Positions 34,593 through 42,980 of a DNA stretch of 64,000 bases are shown piece after piece. A program made the position numbers and the translations under genes. A model generated the notes under the pieces. It made no database searches. It had not been told where the DNA came from and was given only the letters and a program-made list of their open reading frames with translations. The DNA is from Streptomyces gardneri (GTDB lineage Bacteria; Actinomycetota; Actinomycetes; Streptomycetales; Streptomycetaceae), in assembly GCF_006539185.1 (NCBI RefSeq), contig NZ_BJMN01000031.1:1-64000 (forward strand). The letters are read 5' to 3'. Every line of letters starts with the position of its first letter. Position 1 is the stretch's first letter.

Positions 34593-36740
34593 ATGCGGCC
34601 CGTTTCCAAGATCGAACGTTCGATGGCGCCCTTCGAGGTCGTCAGCTCCTACCAGCCCAGCGGCGACCAGCCGACGGCCATCGCCGACCTCGAGCGGCGC
34701 ATCCGCGCGGGCGAGAAGGACGTCGTGCTCCTCGGCGCCACCGGCACCGGCAAGTCCGCCACCACCGCGTGGATGATCGAGAAGCTCCAGCGCCCCACTC
34801 TGGTGATGGCGCCGAACAAGACCCTGGCCGCCCAGCTGGCGAACGAGTTCCGCGAGCTCCTGCCGAACAACGCGGTCGAGTACTTCGTCTCGTACTACGA
34901 CTACTACCAGCCCGAGGCGTACGTCCCCCAGTCGGACACGTACATCGAGAAGGACTCCTCGATCAACGAGGAGGTGGAGCGGCTCCGCCACTCCGCGACG
35001 AACTCCCTGCTCACCCGCAGGGACGTCGTCGTGGTCGCCTCCGTCTCCTGCATCTACGGCCTCGGCACGCCCCAGGAGTACGTGGACCGGATGGTCCCGC
35101 TCAAGGTCGGCGAGGAGATGGACCGCGACCAGCTGCTCCGCCGCTTCGTCGACATCCAGTACACCCGGAACGACCTGGCGTTCACCCGCGGCACCTTCCG
35201 CGTCCGCGGCGACACCATCGAGATCTTCCCGGTGTACGAGGAGCTGGCCGTCCGCATCGAGATGTTCGGCGACGAGATCGAGGCGCTCTCCACCCTCCAC
35301 CCGCTCACCGGCGAGGTCATCAGCGAGGACCGCGAGCTGTACGTCTTCCCCGCCAGCCACTACGTCGCGGGCCCCGAGCGCATGGAGCGGGCGGTCAACG
35401 ACATCGAGCGCGAGCTGGAGGTCCGCCTCGCCGAACTCGACAAGCAGGGCAAGCACCTGGAGTCCCAGCGCCTGCGCATGCGGACCACGTACGACATCGA
35501 GATGATGCGGCAGATCGGCTCCTGCTCCGGCATCGAGAACTACTCGATGCACTTCGACGGCCGCGAGCCCGGCTCCGCGCCGAACACCCTCATCGACTAC
35601 TTCCCCGAGGACTTCCTGCTCGTCATCGACGAGTCGCACGTCACCGTGCCGCAGATCGGCGCCATGTACGAGGGCGACGCCTCCCGCAAGCGGACCCTCG
35701 TCGACCACGGCTTCCGGCTCCCGTCCGCCCTCGACAACCGCCCGCTGAAGTGGGAGGAGTTCCAGAAGCGCATCGGTCAGACCGTCTACCTCTCGGCCAC
35801 CCCGGGCACCTACGAACTCTCCCGGGGCGACGGCTTCGTCGAGCAGATCATCCGCCCCACCGGGCTCATCGACCCCGAGGTCGTCGTCAAGCCGACCGAG
35901 GGCCAGATCGACGACCTCGTCCACGAGATCCGGCTGCGCACCGAGAAGGACGAGCGGGTCCTCGTCACCACCCTCACCAAGAAGATGGCCGAGGACCTCA
36001 CCGACTACTTCCTGGAGCTCGGCATCCAGGTGCGCTACCTCCACAGCGACGTCGACACCCTGCGCCGCATCGAGCTGCTGCGCGAGCTGCGCGCCGGCGA
36101 GTACGACGTCCTCGTCGGCATCAACCTCCTCCGGGAGGGCCTCGACCTCCCCGAGGTCTCCCTCGTCGCCATCCTCGACGCCGACAAGCAGGGCTTCCTG
36201 CGCTCCGGGACCTCCCTCATCCAGACCATCGGCCGTGCCGCGCGAAACGTCTCGGGCCAGGTCCACATGTACGCGGACCGGATCACCCCGGCGATGGAGC
36301 AGGCCATCGACGAGACCAACCGGCGCCGCGAGAAGCAGGTCGCGTACAACACGGCCCACGGCATCGACCCGCAGCCGCTGCGCAAGAAGATCAACGACAT
36401 CGTCGCGACCATCGCCCGCGAGGAGGTCGACACCGAGGAGCTCCTCGGCAGCGGCTACCGCCAGACGAAGGACGGGAAGGCAGCCAAGGCCCCCGTGCCC
36501 TCGCTCGCCGCGCACGGCCCCAAGGGCCGGGGCAAGGGCGGCAAGGCCGGTGCGGCGGGCTCGACGGTCGAGCTCGGAAGCCGGCCGGCCACCGAACTGG
36601 CCGCGATCATCGAGGAGATGACCGACCGGATGCGCGCCGCCGCCGCCGAGCTGCAGTTCGAGGTCGCGGCCCGGCTCCGCGACGAAGTGGGAGAGCTGAA
36701 GAAGGAGTTGCGCCAGATGAAGGAGGCGGGTCTCGCCTGA
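34593..36740 (+). CDS. uvrB: Excinuclease ABC subunit B
   Basis: 715 residues. UvrB verifies damage handed over by UvrA and positions UvrC for incision in nucleotide excision repair. Visible features are the P-loop GATGTGKS (48-55), the beta-hairpin SCIYGLG and YYDYYQPEAYVP, the helicase-lobe DESHVT, the RAARNVSGQVHMYADRITPAM segment, and the C-terminal UVR (UvrC-contact) domain (about 670-712). A Lys/Gly-rich insertion (about 625-660) precedes the UVR domain. The ATG at 34593 gives the expected N-terminus. Confidence 0.98.
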   Translation: MRPVSKIERSMAPFEVVSSYQPSGDQPTAIADLERRIRAGEKDVVLLGATGTGKSATTAWMIEKLQRPTLVMAPNKTLAAQLANEFRELLPNNAVEYFVSYYDYYQPEAYVPQSDTYIEKDSSINEEVERLRHSATNSLLTRRDVVVVASVSCIYGLGTPQEYVDRMVPLKVGEEMDRDQLLRRFVDIQYTRNDLAFTRGTFRVRGDTIEIFPVYEELAVRIEMFGDEIEALSTLHPLTGEVISEDRELYVFPASHYVAGPERMERAVNDIERELEVRLAELDKQGKHLESQRLRMRTTYDIEMMRQIGSCSGIENYSMHFDGREPGSAPNTLIDYFPEDFLLVIDESHVTVPQIGAMYEGDASRKRTLVDHGFRLPSALDNRPLKWEEFQKRIGQTVYLSATPGTYELSRGDGFVEQIIRPTGLIDPEVVVKPTEGQIDDLVHEIRLRTEKDERVLVTTLTKKMAEDLTDYFLELGIQVRYLHSDVDTLRRIELLRELRAGEYDVLVGINLLREGLDLPEVSLVAILDADKQGFLRSGTSLIQTIGRAARNVSGQVHMYADRITPAMEQAIDETNRRREKQVAYNTAHGIDPQPLRKKINDIVATIAREEVDTEELLGSGYRQTKDGKAAKAPVPSLAAHGPKGRGKGGKAGAAGSTVELGSRPATELAAIIEEMTDRMRAAAAELQFEVAARLRDEVGELKKELRQMKEAGLA

Positions 36741-36797
36741 CCGGACACGGTCCGGTGTGTTGCAAGACCGACACAAATCCGGACCGCGGCTCTGCGG

Positions 36798-36819
36798 TGT
36801 CAGTGCCGCTGCGTAGGGT
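36798..36819 (+). promoter_or_regulatory. PafBC-type DNA-damage promoter of the terD gene
   Basis: TGTCAGTG (36798-36805), exactly 8 bp, TAGGGT (36814-36819). Upstream element and spacer length are identical to those of uvrB, including the CCG that follows. The start codon lies 62 nt further, leaving a ~55-nt leader. Confidence 0.75.
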
Positions 36820-36880
36820 GCTGGACAACCGCACGCACCGGACAGCGGGCGCGGGGAACGCTAACGAGAGGGGCAAGCGC

Positions 36881-37459
36881 GTGACGGTCAACATGACCAA
36901 GGGTCAGGCCATCAGCCTGGAGAAGCAGGGCGGAGGCAGCCTCAACCAGGTGCGGATGGGGCTCGGCTGGCAGGCGGCACCGCGCCGCGGTCTCTTCGGC
37001 AAGCGCACGCAGGAGATCGACCTGGACGCCTCGGCCGTCCTCTTCGCGGACAAGCAGCCGGTCGACGTGGTCTTCTTCCGCCACCTGGTCAGCGACGACG
37101 GCTCGGTCAAGCACACCGGTGACAACCTCGTCGGCGGCGCGGGCCAGGGCGGGGACGACGAGGCGATCCTCGTCGACCTCCAGCGGGTCCCGGTCCACAT
37201 CGACACGGTCGTGTTCACCGTGAACTCCTTCACCGGTCAGACGTTCCAGGAGGTGCAGAACGCCTTCTGCCGGATCGTCGACGAGACGAACGGCCAGGAG
37301 CTCGCGCGCTACACCCTGGACGGCGGCGGCAACTACACCGCGCAGATCATGGCGAAGGTGCACCGGGTCGGCTCCGGCTGGCAGATGACGGCCCTGGGCA
37401 ACCCGGCCAACGGCCGGACGTTCCAGGACCTGATGCCGGCGATCCTGCCGCACCTGTAA
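36881..37459 (+). CDS. terD: TerD-family stress protein
   Basis: 192 residues, a canonical TerD domain. TerD proteins are Ca2+-binding cytoplasmic stress proteins linked to tellurite, phage and differentiation phenotypes. The family start MTKGQAISLEKQGGG and the GLGWQ-core, GDNLVGGAGQGGDDEAILVDL (metal-binding acids) and ARYTLDGGGNYTAQIMAKVHR segments are all present. The GTG at 36881 follows GAGAGGGG; a second ATG is 12 nt downstream. A strong hairpin separates it from the second TerD gene. Confidence 0.95.
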   Translation: MTVNMTKGQAISLEKQGGGSLNQVRMGLGWQAAPRRGLFGKRTQEIDLDASAVLFADKQPVDVVFFRHLVSDDGSVKHTGDNLVGGAGQGGDDEAILVDLQRVPVHIDTVVFTVNSFTGQTFQEVQNAFCRIVDETNGQELARYTLDGGGNYTAQIMAKVHRVGSGWQMTALGNPANGRTFQDLMPAILPHL

Positions 37460-37483
37460 GCAGGGCCGCGCAGGACGGCACCC

Positions 37484-37518
37484 ACAGCTCCCGGAGGCAG
37501 CAGGCCGCCGGGAGCTGT
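37484..37518 (+). terminator. Terminator after terD
   Basis: ACAGCTCCCGG (37484-37494) and CCGGGAGCTGT (37508-37518) form a perfect 11-bp stem. The remaining 90 bp to the next gene is rich in CACCGCA-like repeats, with no clear promoter. Confidence 0.75.
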
Positions 37519-37608
37519 CCCGCACCACCGCACACCGCACCACCGCGCATCCGCTCCACCGCACGTCCGCACCACTTCGTACCGGGAACCGCTGAGGGGA
37601 AAGAGCCG

Positions 37609-39510
37609 ATGACGGCCGAGCTGGTCCGGGGGCAGAACCACCCCCTGCCCGACACCCGACTGGAGATCAGGGTGTCGGCCGGTCACCCGGTCGTCGCCGG
37701 AGCCGCCCTCGGCGACGAGCGGGGCAGGGTCCCGGGCGTGGAGTGGATCGCCCACCCGGTCGCCCCCTCGCTCCCCGGTGTGGACGTCCCCCGGCAGGTC
37801 GCGGCCGACCAGCGCCTCGCCGTCGACCTGGCGGCCGTGCCGGACGCCGTCCACCGCGTCTCCGTCCTCCTGGCGCTGCCCGTGGGCGCCGGCGGGCCGA
37901 CCTCCTTCGGCAAGGCCGCCGCTCCCTTCGTCGCCGTCACCGGCCCCGACGGCACCGAGATCGCCAGCTACACGATCACCGGGCTCGACAGTGAGTCCGC
38001 CGTCGTCGCCCTGGAGCTGTACCGCCGCCAGGGCGCCTGGAAGGTCCGTGCCATGGGCCAGGGGTACGAGGGCGGTCTCGCCGCGCTCCTCGGCGACCAG
38101 GGCCTGGAGCACCCCGCCGACCTGGCCGCGTCGATCCTGGCTCCGACCCAGGCTCCGGCTCCGGCTCCGACCCAGGCCCCGACTCCGACTCCGACTCCGA
38201 CTCCGACTGCGGCTCCGGCTCCCGCCTCCGAGCCCGCCCCCGCCGTTCCCGGGCAGGCCCAGACCCCCGGCGGCCCGATCAGCTACACCCACCCCCGGCG
38301 CCGGACCACCACGCCGGAGCCCGCCCCCACGCCCGCCCCCGCCCCCCAAGCGGCGCAGGCGTCGCAGGGCACCGCCCCCGTCCCCGTCGCCGGGGATGCG
38401 GCCGGCTGGTCCATGGACGAGCGCCTGTACAACCAGGTGTGGGGGATGTTCGAGGACCTGGCCCGTACCGCCGCCGCCTACCGCAGCGCCTGCGAGTTCG
38501 CCGAGTCCCGCCTCGACCGGGAGCTCGACGAGACGCTCACCGACTACCGCTCCCGGGTCGGGGGAGCGAACGACGCCGCGCGGTCGGCCGCCCGCGCCCG
38601 TCACGACGAGCTCGTGGAGCGGGCGCGCGAGGTCCTGGACCGGGACCTCGCCCAGCTCGCCGTCGAGTCCGAGGTGGTCGAACCGGCCCTGCCGCCCGCC
38701 TACGCCCGCTGGGACAACCCGGCCTGGCACGCCTACCGCCCGCCGGCGGAGGAGCCGATGGCCGTGCGCCTGGGCGACCTCCATCTGCCCGAGCGCACCG
38801 AGCTGCGGATCCCCATGCTCGTCCGGCTCCCGCTGGAGCGCGGGCTGTGGGTGGACAGCGGGCGCGGCCGCTCGGAGGCGGCCGGCCTCCTCGACGAGAC
38901 GGAGCTGCGGCGGCTCGCCCTCGACAGCGCCGTCGCGCACGCGGCCCGACTGCTCGCCGTCCACCCGCCGGGCGGCTTCGCGGTCCACGTCGTGGACGCG
39001 GCCGGTGCCGGCGCCGCCGCGCTCGCGCCGCTCGTGGACACCGGCGTGCTCGCCGCCCCGCCCGCCCGGGGAGCGGCGGGAGTCACGGCCGTCCTCGACC
39101 AGCTCACCGAGCGGGTCGACCTTCTCCAGATGGCCCTGCGGAACGGCGCCGTCGACGCGCTGCCGCCCGGTCTGGACGAGGCCCGGCAGCTCCTGATCGT
39201 GCACGACTTCCCGCACGGCTTCGACGACCGGGCGGTCACCCGCCTCCGCTACCTGGCCGACGAGGGCCCCGGGGTCGGCGTCCATCTGCTGATCGTGGCC
39301 GACCGGGAGGACGCCGCCGCGTACGGCCCCGTGCTCGACCCCCTCTGGCGCTCGCTGCTGCGCCTCACCCCCGTCCCCGACGACCACCTCGCCGATCCAT
39401 GGGTCGGTCACGCGTGGTCGTACGAGCCCCCGATCCTGCCGCCGGGCAGCCGGATCCTCCGTCAGGTGCTCGCGCAGGTCGTGGAGGCCCGCCCGGCAAA
39501 GCAGCCCTGA
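37609..39510 (+). CDS. TerD-related N-domain fused to an FtsK-like domain without a P-loop
   Basis: 633 residues. Residues 1-175 are a TerD-like beta-sandwich, including ADQRLAVDLAAVPDAVHRV and SYTITGLDSESAVVALELYRR. A long Pro/Thr/Ala linker (about 176-262) contains PT and PAP repeats. Residues 270-360 form a charged coiled coil, and the last ~260 residues (RLGDLHLPERTELRIPMLVRLP onward) resemble the RecA/FtsK-type NTPase of Ter-associated proteins but show no GKS/T Walker A. It may be a structural or nucleotide-free partner in a Ter complex. Start: ATG at 37609 after GAGGGGAAAG. Confidence 0.75.
   Translation: MTAELVRGQNHPLPDTRLEIRVSAGHPVVAGAALGDERGRVPGVEWIAHPVAPSLPGVDVPRQVAADQRLAVDLAAVPDAVHRVSVLLALPVGAGGPTSFGKAAAPFVAVTGPDGTEIASYTITGLDSESAVVALELYRRQGAWKVRAMGQGYEGGLAALLGDQGLEHPADLAASILAPTQAPAPAPTQAPTPTPTPTPTAAPAPASEPAPAVPGQAQTPGGPISYTHPRRRTTTPEPAPTPAPAPQAAQASQGTAPVPVAGDAAGWSMDERLYNQVWGMFEDLARTAAAYRSACEFAESRLDRELDETLTDYRSRVGGANDAARSAARARHDELVERAREVLDRDLAQLAVESEVVEPALPPAYARWDNPAWHAYRPPAEEPMAVRLGDLHLPERTELRIPMLVRLPLERGLWVDSGRGRSEAAGLLDETELRRLALDSAVAHAARLLAVHPPGGFAVHVVDAAGAGAAALAPLVDTGVLAAPPARGAAGVTAVLDQLTERVDLLQMALRNGAVDALPPGLDEARQLLIVHDFPHGFDDRAVTRLRYLADEGPGVGVHLLIVADREDAAAYGPVLDPLWRSLLRLTPVPDDHLADPWVGHAWSYEPPILPPGSRILRQVLAQVVEARPAKQP
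38139..38226 (+). repeat. In-gene hexamer repeat coding the PT/PAP linker
   Basis: About five tandem CCGACT hexamers (38180-38209) flanked by two GGCTCCGACCCAGG copies encode Pro-Thr and Pro-Ala repeats. Hexamer units keep the frame, so copy number could vary between strains without disrupting the gene. Confidence 0.65.
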
Positions 39511-39541
39511 CCTGGCCTCTTGGTGGCTCTTTACCCTGCCC

Positions 39542-39571
39542 TTTACCTTCTCTTGGTCTTTCGGGTAGTCT
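39542..39571 (+). promoter_or_regulatory. Possible promoter of terC
   Basis: TTTACC (39542-39547), an 18-bp spacer and TAGTCT (39566-39571) would start transcription about 39578, right at the riboswitch 5' end. A second TTTACC copy lies 11 bp upstream. Confidence 0.45.
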
Positions 39572-39579
39572 TCATGGTG

Positions 39580-39738
39580 CGGAGGGGAGTACTCCCCATG
39601 CGCGGCGTACCCGTCAATACGGACGGATCCTCGGTGATCCGATCCCGGGGCGTCGGCCCGACCGTGGTGTGAGCCGCTCGGGTGGAAGAGACCTCCGGCA
39701 GCGACGACGCTGATCAAGTAGCCGTACGACGCCGGAGG
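39580..39738 (+). promoter_or_regulatory. yybP-ykoY (Mn2+) riboswitch with anti-SD control of terC
   Basis: The aptamer hallmarks are GGGGAGTA (39584-39591) and GAAGAGACC (39685-39693), typical of yybP-ykoY manganese riboswitches, which often precede TerC-family genes. CCTCCGGC (39692-39699) starts inside the conserved GAGACC and is the perfect complement of GCCGGAGG (39731-39738), the terC ribosome-binding site. AGCG/CGCT (39700-39703, 39708-39711) folds between them. Mn2+ binding should hold the ACC in the aptamer and free the site. Confidence 0.8.
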
Positions 39739-39742
39739 CGCA

Positions 39743-40768
39743 GTGGACGTTTCAATGACCCTGTGGGTGCTGACCATTCTCGGTCTGGTCGCCCTCATCG
39801 GAGCCGACTTCTTCATCGGGCGGAAGCCCCATGACGTCTCGGTCAAGGAAGCCGGTATCTGGACGATCGTCTGGGTCGTGCTCGCGGTGCTCTTCGGAGT
39901 CGGCCTGCTCGTGTTCGGCAACAGCCAGGCGGCCGGGGAGTTCTTCGCCGGCTACGTCACCGAGAAGTCGCTCAGTGTCGACAACCTCTTCGTCTTCATC
40001 CTGATCATGGCGAAGTTCTCGGTACCGTCCCACCTCCAGCAGCGCGTGCTGCTCGTGGGTGTCGTGATCGCCCTGGTCCTCCGCACGATCTTCATCGTCG
40101 CGGGCGCCGCGGTCATCGCGAACTTCTCGTGGGTCTTCTACATCTTCGGTGCGTTCCTGATCTACACCGCCTGGAAGCTCATCCAGGAGGCGCGCGCCGA
40201 CGAGGAGGAAGAGGACTGGGAGGAGAACCGTCTCCTCAAGTCCGTCGAGAAGAAGTTCGGCGTCGCCGACAAGTACCACGGCACCAAGCTCTTCATCCGC
40301 GTCAACGGCAAGCGCGTCCTGACCCCGCTGATGATCGTCATGATCGCCATCGGCACCACGGACATCCTCTTCGCCCTCGACTCCATCCCGGCGATCTTCG
40401 GCCTGACCCAGGACCCGTACATCGTCTTCACCGCCAACGCCTTCGCCCTCATGGGCCTGCGGCAGCTGTACTTCCTGATCGGCGGCCTGCTCAAGAAGCT
40501 GGTCCACCTCAGCTACGGCCTGTCGGTGATCCTCGGCTTCATCGGCGTGAAGCTCGTCCTGCACGCCCTGCACGAGTCCGGGGTGCACGTCCCGGAGATC
40601 TCCATCGGGTTCTCGCTGGCGGTCATCGGTGGCGTCCTGGTCATCACCACGATCACCAGCCTGATCGCCTCCAAGAAGCAGTCGGAGCGAGCCGCTGCCG
40701 AGAGCGCGGCCGACACCAAGGGCGTCGAGGACGCGGACGGCGTCGAGAAGGACAGCGTCGACGCCTGA
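39743..40768 (+). CDS. terC: TerC-family membrane protein, probable Mn2+ exporter
   Basis: 341 residues with about nine membrane helices. The acidic family signatures are EKSLSVDNLFVFILIMAKF and GTTDILFALDSIPAIFGLT, whose Asp residues are thought to bind metal. TerC proteins export manganese, and in other bacteria metallate secreted enzymes. The C-terminus (about 305-341) is acidic. The GTG start at 39743 is set by GGAGG at 39734-39738. Its riboswitch, and its position next to two TerD genes, link it to metal and stress defence. Confidence 0.93.
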   Translation: MDVSMTLWVLTILGLVALIGADFFIGRKPHDVSVKEAGIWTIVWVVLAVLFGVGLLVFGNSQAAGEFFAGYVTEKSLSVDNLFVFILIMAKFSVPSHLQQRVLLVGVVIALVLRTIFIVAGAAVIANFSWVFYIFGAFLIYTAWKLIQEARADEEEEDWEENRLLKSVEKKFGVADKYHGTKLFIRVNGKRVLTPLMIVMIAIGTTDILFALDSIPAIFGLTQDPYIVFTANAFALMGLRQLYFLIGGLLKKLVHLSYGLSVILGFIGVKLVLHALHESGVHVPEISIGFSLAVIGGVLVITTITSLIASKKQSERAAAESAADTKGVEDADGVEKDSVDA

Positions 40769-40777
40769 CGCGTCACC

Positions 40778-40830
40778 CACGGCGACGGCCGGCCAGGGGC
40801 ACCCGCCCCCGGCCGGCCGTCGCCGTCGTG
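40778..40830. terminator. Bidirectional terminator between terC and the MFS gene
   Basis: GGCGACGGCCGGCC (40781-40794) and GGCCGGCCGTCGCC (40811-40824) form a perfect 14-bp stem with extra flanking CAC/GTG pairing. It lies between convergent genes. Confidence 0.85.
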
Positions 40831-40839
40831 TTCCGGCCT

Positions 40840-42195
40840 TCAGGCCGGCGAGCCCTCCACCGCCGCGGAGGGCTCCGGCAGCGTCTCCGGCAGTGTCTCC
40901 GGGAGCAGGGCGAAGCAGCCCAGGCTGATCAGGGCCACCACGGTCAGATAGGCCGCGACGCCCCAGGGCGGGCCCGAGCCGCCGTCCGCCGTGAGGGCGG
41001 TGGCGACGATGGGCGTGAGGGCGCCGCCGAGGACGCCGGCGAGGTTGTAGCCGACGGCCGCGCCGGTGCAGCGGACGCGGGGCTCGTAGAGCTCCGGGAG
41101 GTACGCGGCGATCACCGCGAACATCGTGATGAAGGCCAGCAGCGAGCCCAGGAAGCCGAGGAACATCAGGAACGGCTCCGCGGTGTGCAGCAGGGCCACC
41201 ATCGGGAACATCCAGAGCGCCGAGGCCGCGCACCCCGCGAGGCACAGCGGGCGACGGCCCCAGCGGTCGGAGAGGTGGGCCACGAAGGGCGTGGCCGCGC
41301 CCTTGACCGCCACCGCGGCCATCACGCAGGTCAGCATGACCGTGCTGCTCACCCCGAGCCGCTCGGTGCCGTAGGTCAGGGCCCAGGTGGAGACCGTGTA
41401 GAACACCGCGTACCCGACGGCGAGCGCCCCGGCCGTCAGCAGCACGAGACGCCAGTGGTCGCGCGCGACCTCGGCCAGCGGGGCGCTCGCCCGCCGTCCC
41501 GACGAGGACAGCTCCTCGAACTGCGGGGTCTCCGCCAGCGAGGAGCGCAGCAGCAGTCCGGCCGCCGCGAGCAGCCCCGCCGCCCAGAACGGCACCCGCC
41601 AGCCCCAGGAGCGGAAGTCCGCGTCGCTCAGGCCCGCCGTGAGCGCCAGCATCACCCCGTTCGCGAGGAGGAAGCCGACCGCCGGGCCGATCTGCGGGAA
41701 GCTCGCCCACAGCGCGCGCCGGTTCGGCGGCGCGTGCTCGGCCGTCAGCAGGACGGCGCCGCCCCACTCGCCGCCGAGGCCGAGGCCCTGGAGGAAGCGG
41801 AGGGCGAGCAGGAGCAGGGGTGCGGCGATGCCGAGTGTCTCGTACGTGGGGACGCAGCCGACCGCGACGGTGGCGCAGCCGGTCAGGAGCAACGAGGCGA
41901 AGAGGACGGGACGGCGGCCGTACCGGTCGCCGACGTGCCCGAAGAGGACCGAGCCCAGCGGGCGGGCGACGAAGCCGATGGCGAAGGTGCCGAAGGCGGC
42001 CAGGGTTCCGGCGAGCGGGGAGAAGGTCGGGAAGAAGAGCGGCCCGAGGACGAGAGCGGCGGCGGTCCCGTAGACGAAGAAGTCGAAGAACTCGATGGCG
42101 GTGCCGACGAGCGAGGCGGTGGCGAGCCGGACCATCGAAGGCGGAGCGGGTGGAGCCGGGGGAGCGGGCGGGGACGGAGCGTGACTGGGGCGCAT
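40840..42195 (-). CDS. MFS transporter of the metabolite:H+ symporter (MHS) type
   Basis: 451 residues. The start of helix 1, SLVGTAIEFFDFFVYG, the GTFAIGFVARPLGSVLFGHVGDRYGRRP loop and RFLQGLGLGGEWGGAV are hallmarks of the MHS (KgtP/ProP-like) family of proton symporters for organic acids and betaines. A Pro/Ala-rich N-terminus precedes the first helix. The actual substrate cannot be fixed from sequence. It is convergent with terC. Confidence 0.9.
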   Translation of the reverse strand: MRPSHAPSPPAPPAPPAPPSMVRLATASLVGTAIEFFDFFVYGTAAALVLGPLFFPTFSPLAGTLAAFGTFAIGFVARPLGSVLFGHVGDRYGRRPVLFASLLLTGCATVAVGCVPTYETLGIAAPLLLLALRFLQGLGLGGEWGGAVLLTAEHAPPNRRALWASFPQIGPAVGFLLANGVMLALTAGLSDADFRSWGWRVPFWAAGLLAAAGLLLRSSLAETPQFEELSSSGRRASAPLAEVARDHWRLVLLTAGALAVGYAVFYTVSTWALTYGTERLGVSSTVMLTCVMAAVAVKGAATPFVAHLSDRWGRRPLCLAGCAASALWMFPMVALLHTAEPFLMFLGFLGSLLAFITMFAVIAAYLPELYEPRVRCTGAAVGYNLAGVLGGALTPIVATALTADGGSGPPWGVAAYLTVVALISLGCFALLPETLPETLPEPSAAVEGSPA

Positions 42196-42285
42196 GTGGC
42201 GCCAACTACCCGGCGGCCGCCCCGGTTACGGGGGCGTACGGAAGCGCGCGGCCGGTGAGCCGCGCGCTGTCGGTACGAAGGCCGC

Positions 42286-42942
42286 TCACCAGCCGCGCTC
42301 GCGCCACTCCGCGAGGTGCGGGCGCTCGTCACCGAGCGTGGTGTCCTTGCCGTGGCCCGGGTAGACCCAGGACTCGTCCGGGAGGACGGCGAAGAGCTTG
42401 GTCTCCACGTCGTGGATGAGGCTCGTGAAGGCCTCCGGGTCCTTCCAGGTGTTGCCCACCCCGCCGGGGAAGAGGCAGTCGCCGGTGAAGACGTGCGGGT
42501 GGCCGTGCGGGTCGTCGTAGACGAGGGCGATCGAGCCGGGGGTGTGCCCGACCAGCCTGCGGGCGGTCAGCTCGACCCGGCCCACCCGGATCGTGTCGCC
42601 GTCCTCGACCGGCACGTCGGTGGCGACCGGGATGCCCTCCGCGTCGTACGCCCCCGCGTAGGTCCGGGCGCCTGTGGCAGCGACGACCTTCGACAGGGCC
42701 TGCCAGTGGTCGCCGTGCCGGTGGGTGGTGACGACGGCGGTGATGCCGTCGTCACCGATCAGCGTGAGCAGCGTGTCGGCGTCGTTGGCCGCGTCGATCA
42801 GCAGCTGCTCGCCGGTCGCCCGGCAGCGCAGCAGGTACGCGTTGTTGTCCATCGGGCCGACCGCGACCTTCGAGATCATCAGGTCCGTCAGCTCGTGCAC
42901 GTCCGCCGGTCCGCCGACCTTCACACTTCCGCTGTACGTCAT
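42286..42942 (-). CDS. MBL-fold metallo-hydrolase
   Basis: 218 residues. The zinc motif THRHGDHWQAL (HxHxDH) is near residues 78-88, followed by GHTPGSIALVYDDP, TGDCLFPGG and a final His in YPGHGKDTTLG, as in glyoxalase II-like hydrolases. It could hydrolyse a thioester such as S-lactoylglutathione or its mycothiol equivalent, but the substrate is not defined. The ATG is 7 nt after a promoter-like -10, so the message may be leaderless. It is conserved beside uvrA in streptomycetes as far as I recall. Confidence 0.87.
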   Translation of the reverse strand: MTYSGSVKVGGPADVHELTDLMISKVAVGPMDNNAYLLRCRATGEQLLIDAANDADTLLTLIGDDGITAVVTTHRHGDHWQALSKVVAATGARTYAGAYDAEGIPVATDVPVEDGDTIRVGRVELTARRLVGHTPGSIALVYDDPHGHPHVFTGDCLFPGGVGNTWKDPEAFTSLIHDVETKLFAVLPDESWVYPGHGKDTTLGDERPHLAEWRERGW

Positions 42943-42948
42943 GGGCTC

Positions 42949-42970
42949 AGCCTAGCTCCGCCCACGGACA
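42949..42970 (-). promoter_or_regulatory. Weaker PafBC-type promoter candidate before the MBL hydrolase
   Basis: On the minus strand TGTCCGTG (42970-42963), 8 bp, TAGGCT (42954-42949). One base differs from TGTC(R)GTG, and flanking TTGTC...GTGG also matches. The start codon is 6 nt from the -10. Confidence 0.45.
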
Positions 42971-42980
42971 ACAGCGGGTG

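Noticed and set aside
34612..34623. TCGAACGTTCGA palindrome near the uvrB start, resembling a LexA/SOS box
   Set aside because: The SOS box needs a 4-bp spacer between GAAC and GTTC; here the two halves abut. It also lies inside the coding sequence. The PafBC-type promoter explains the gene's regulation.
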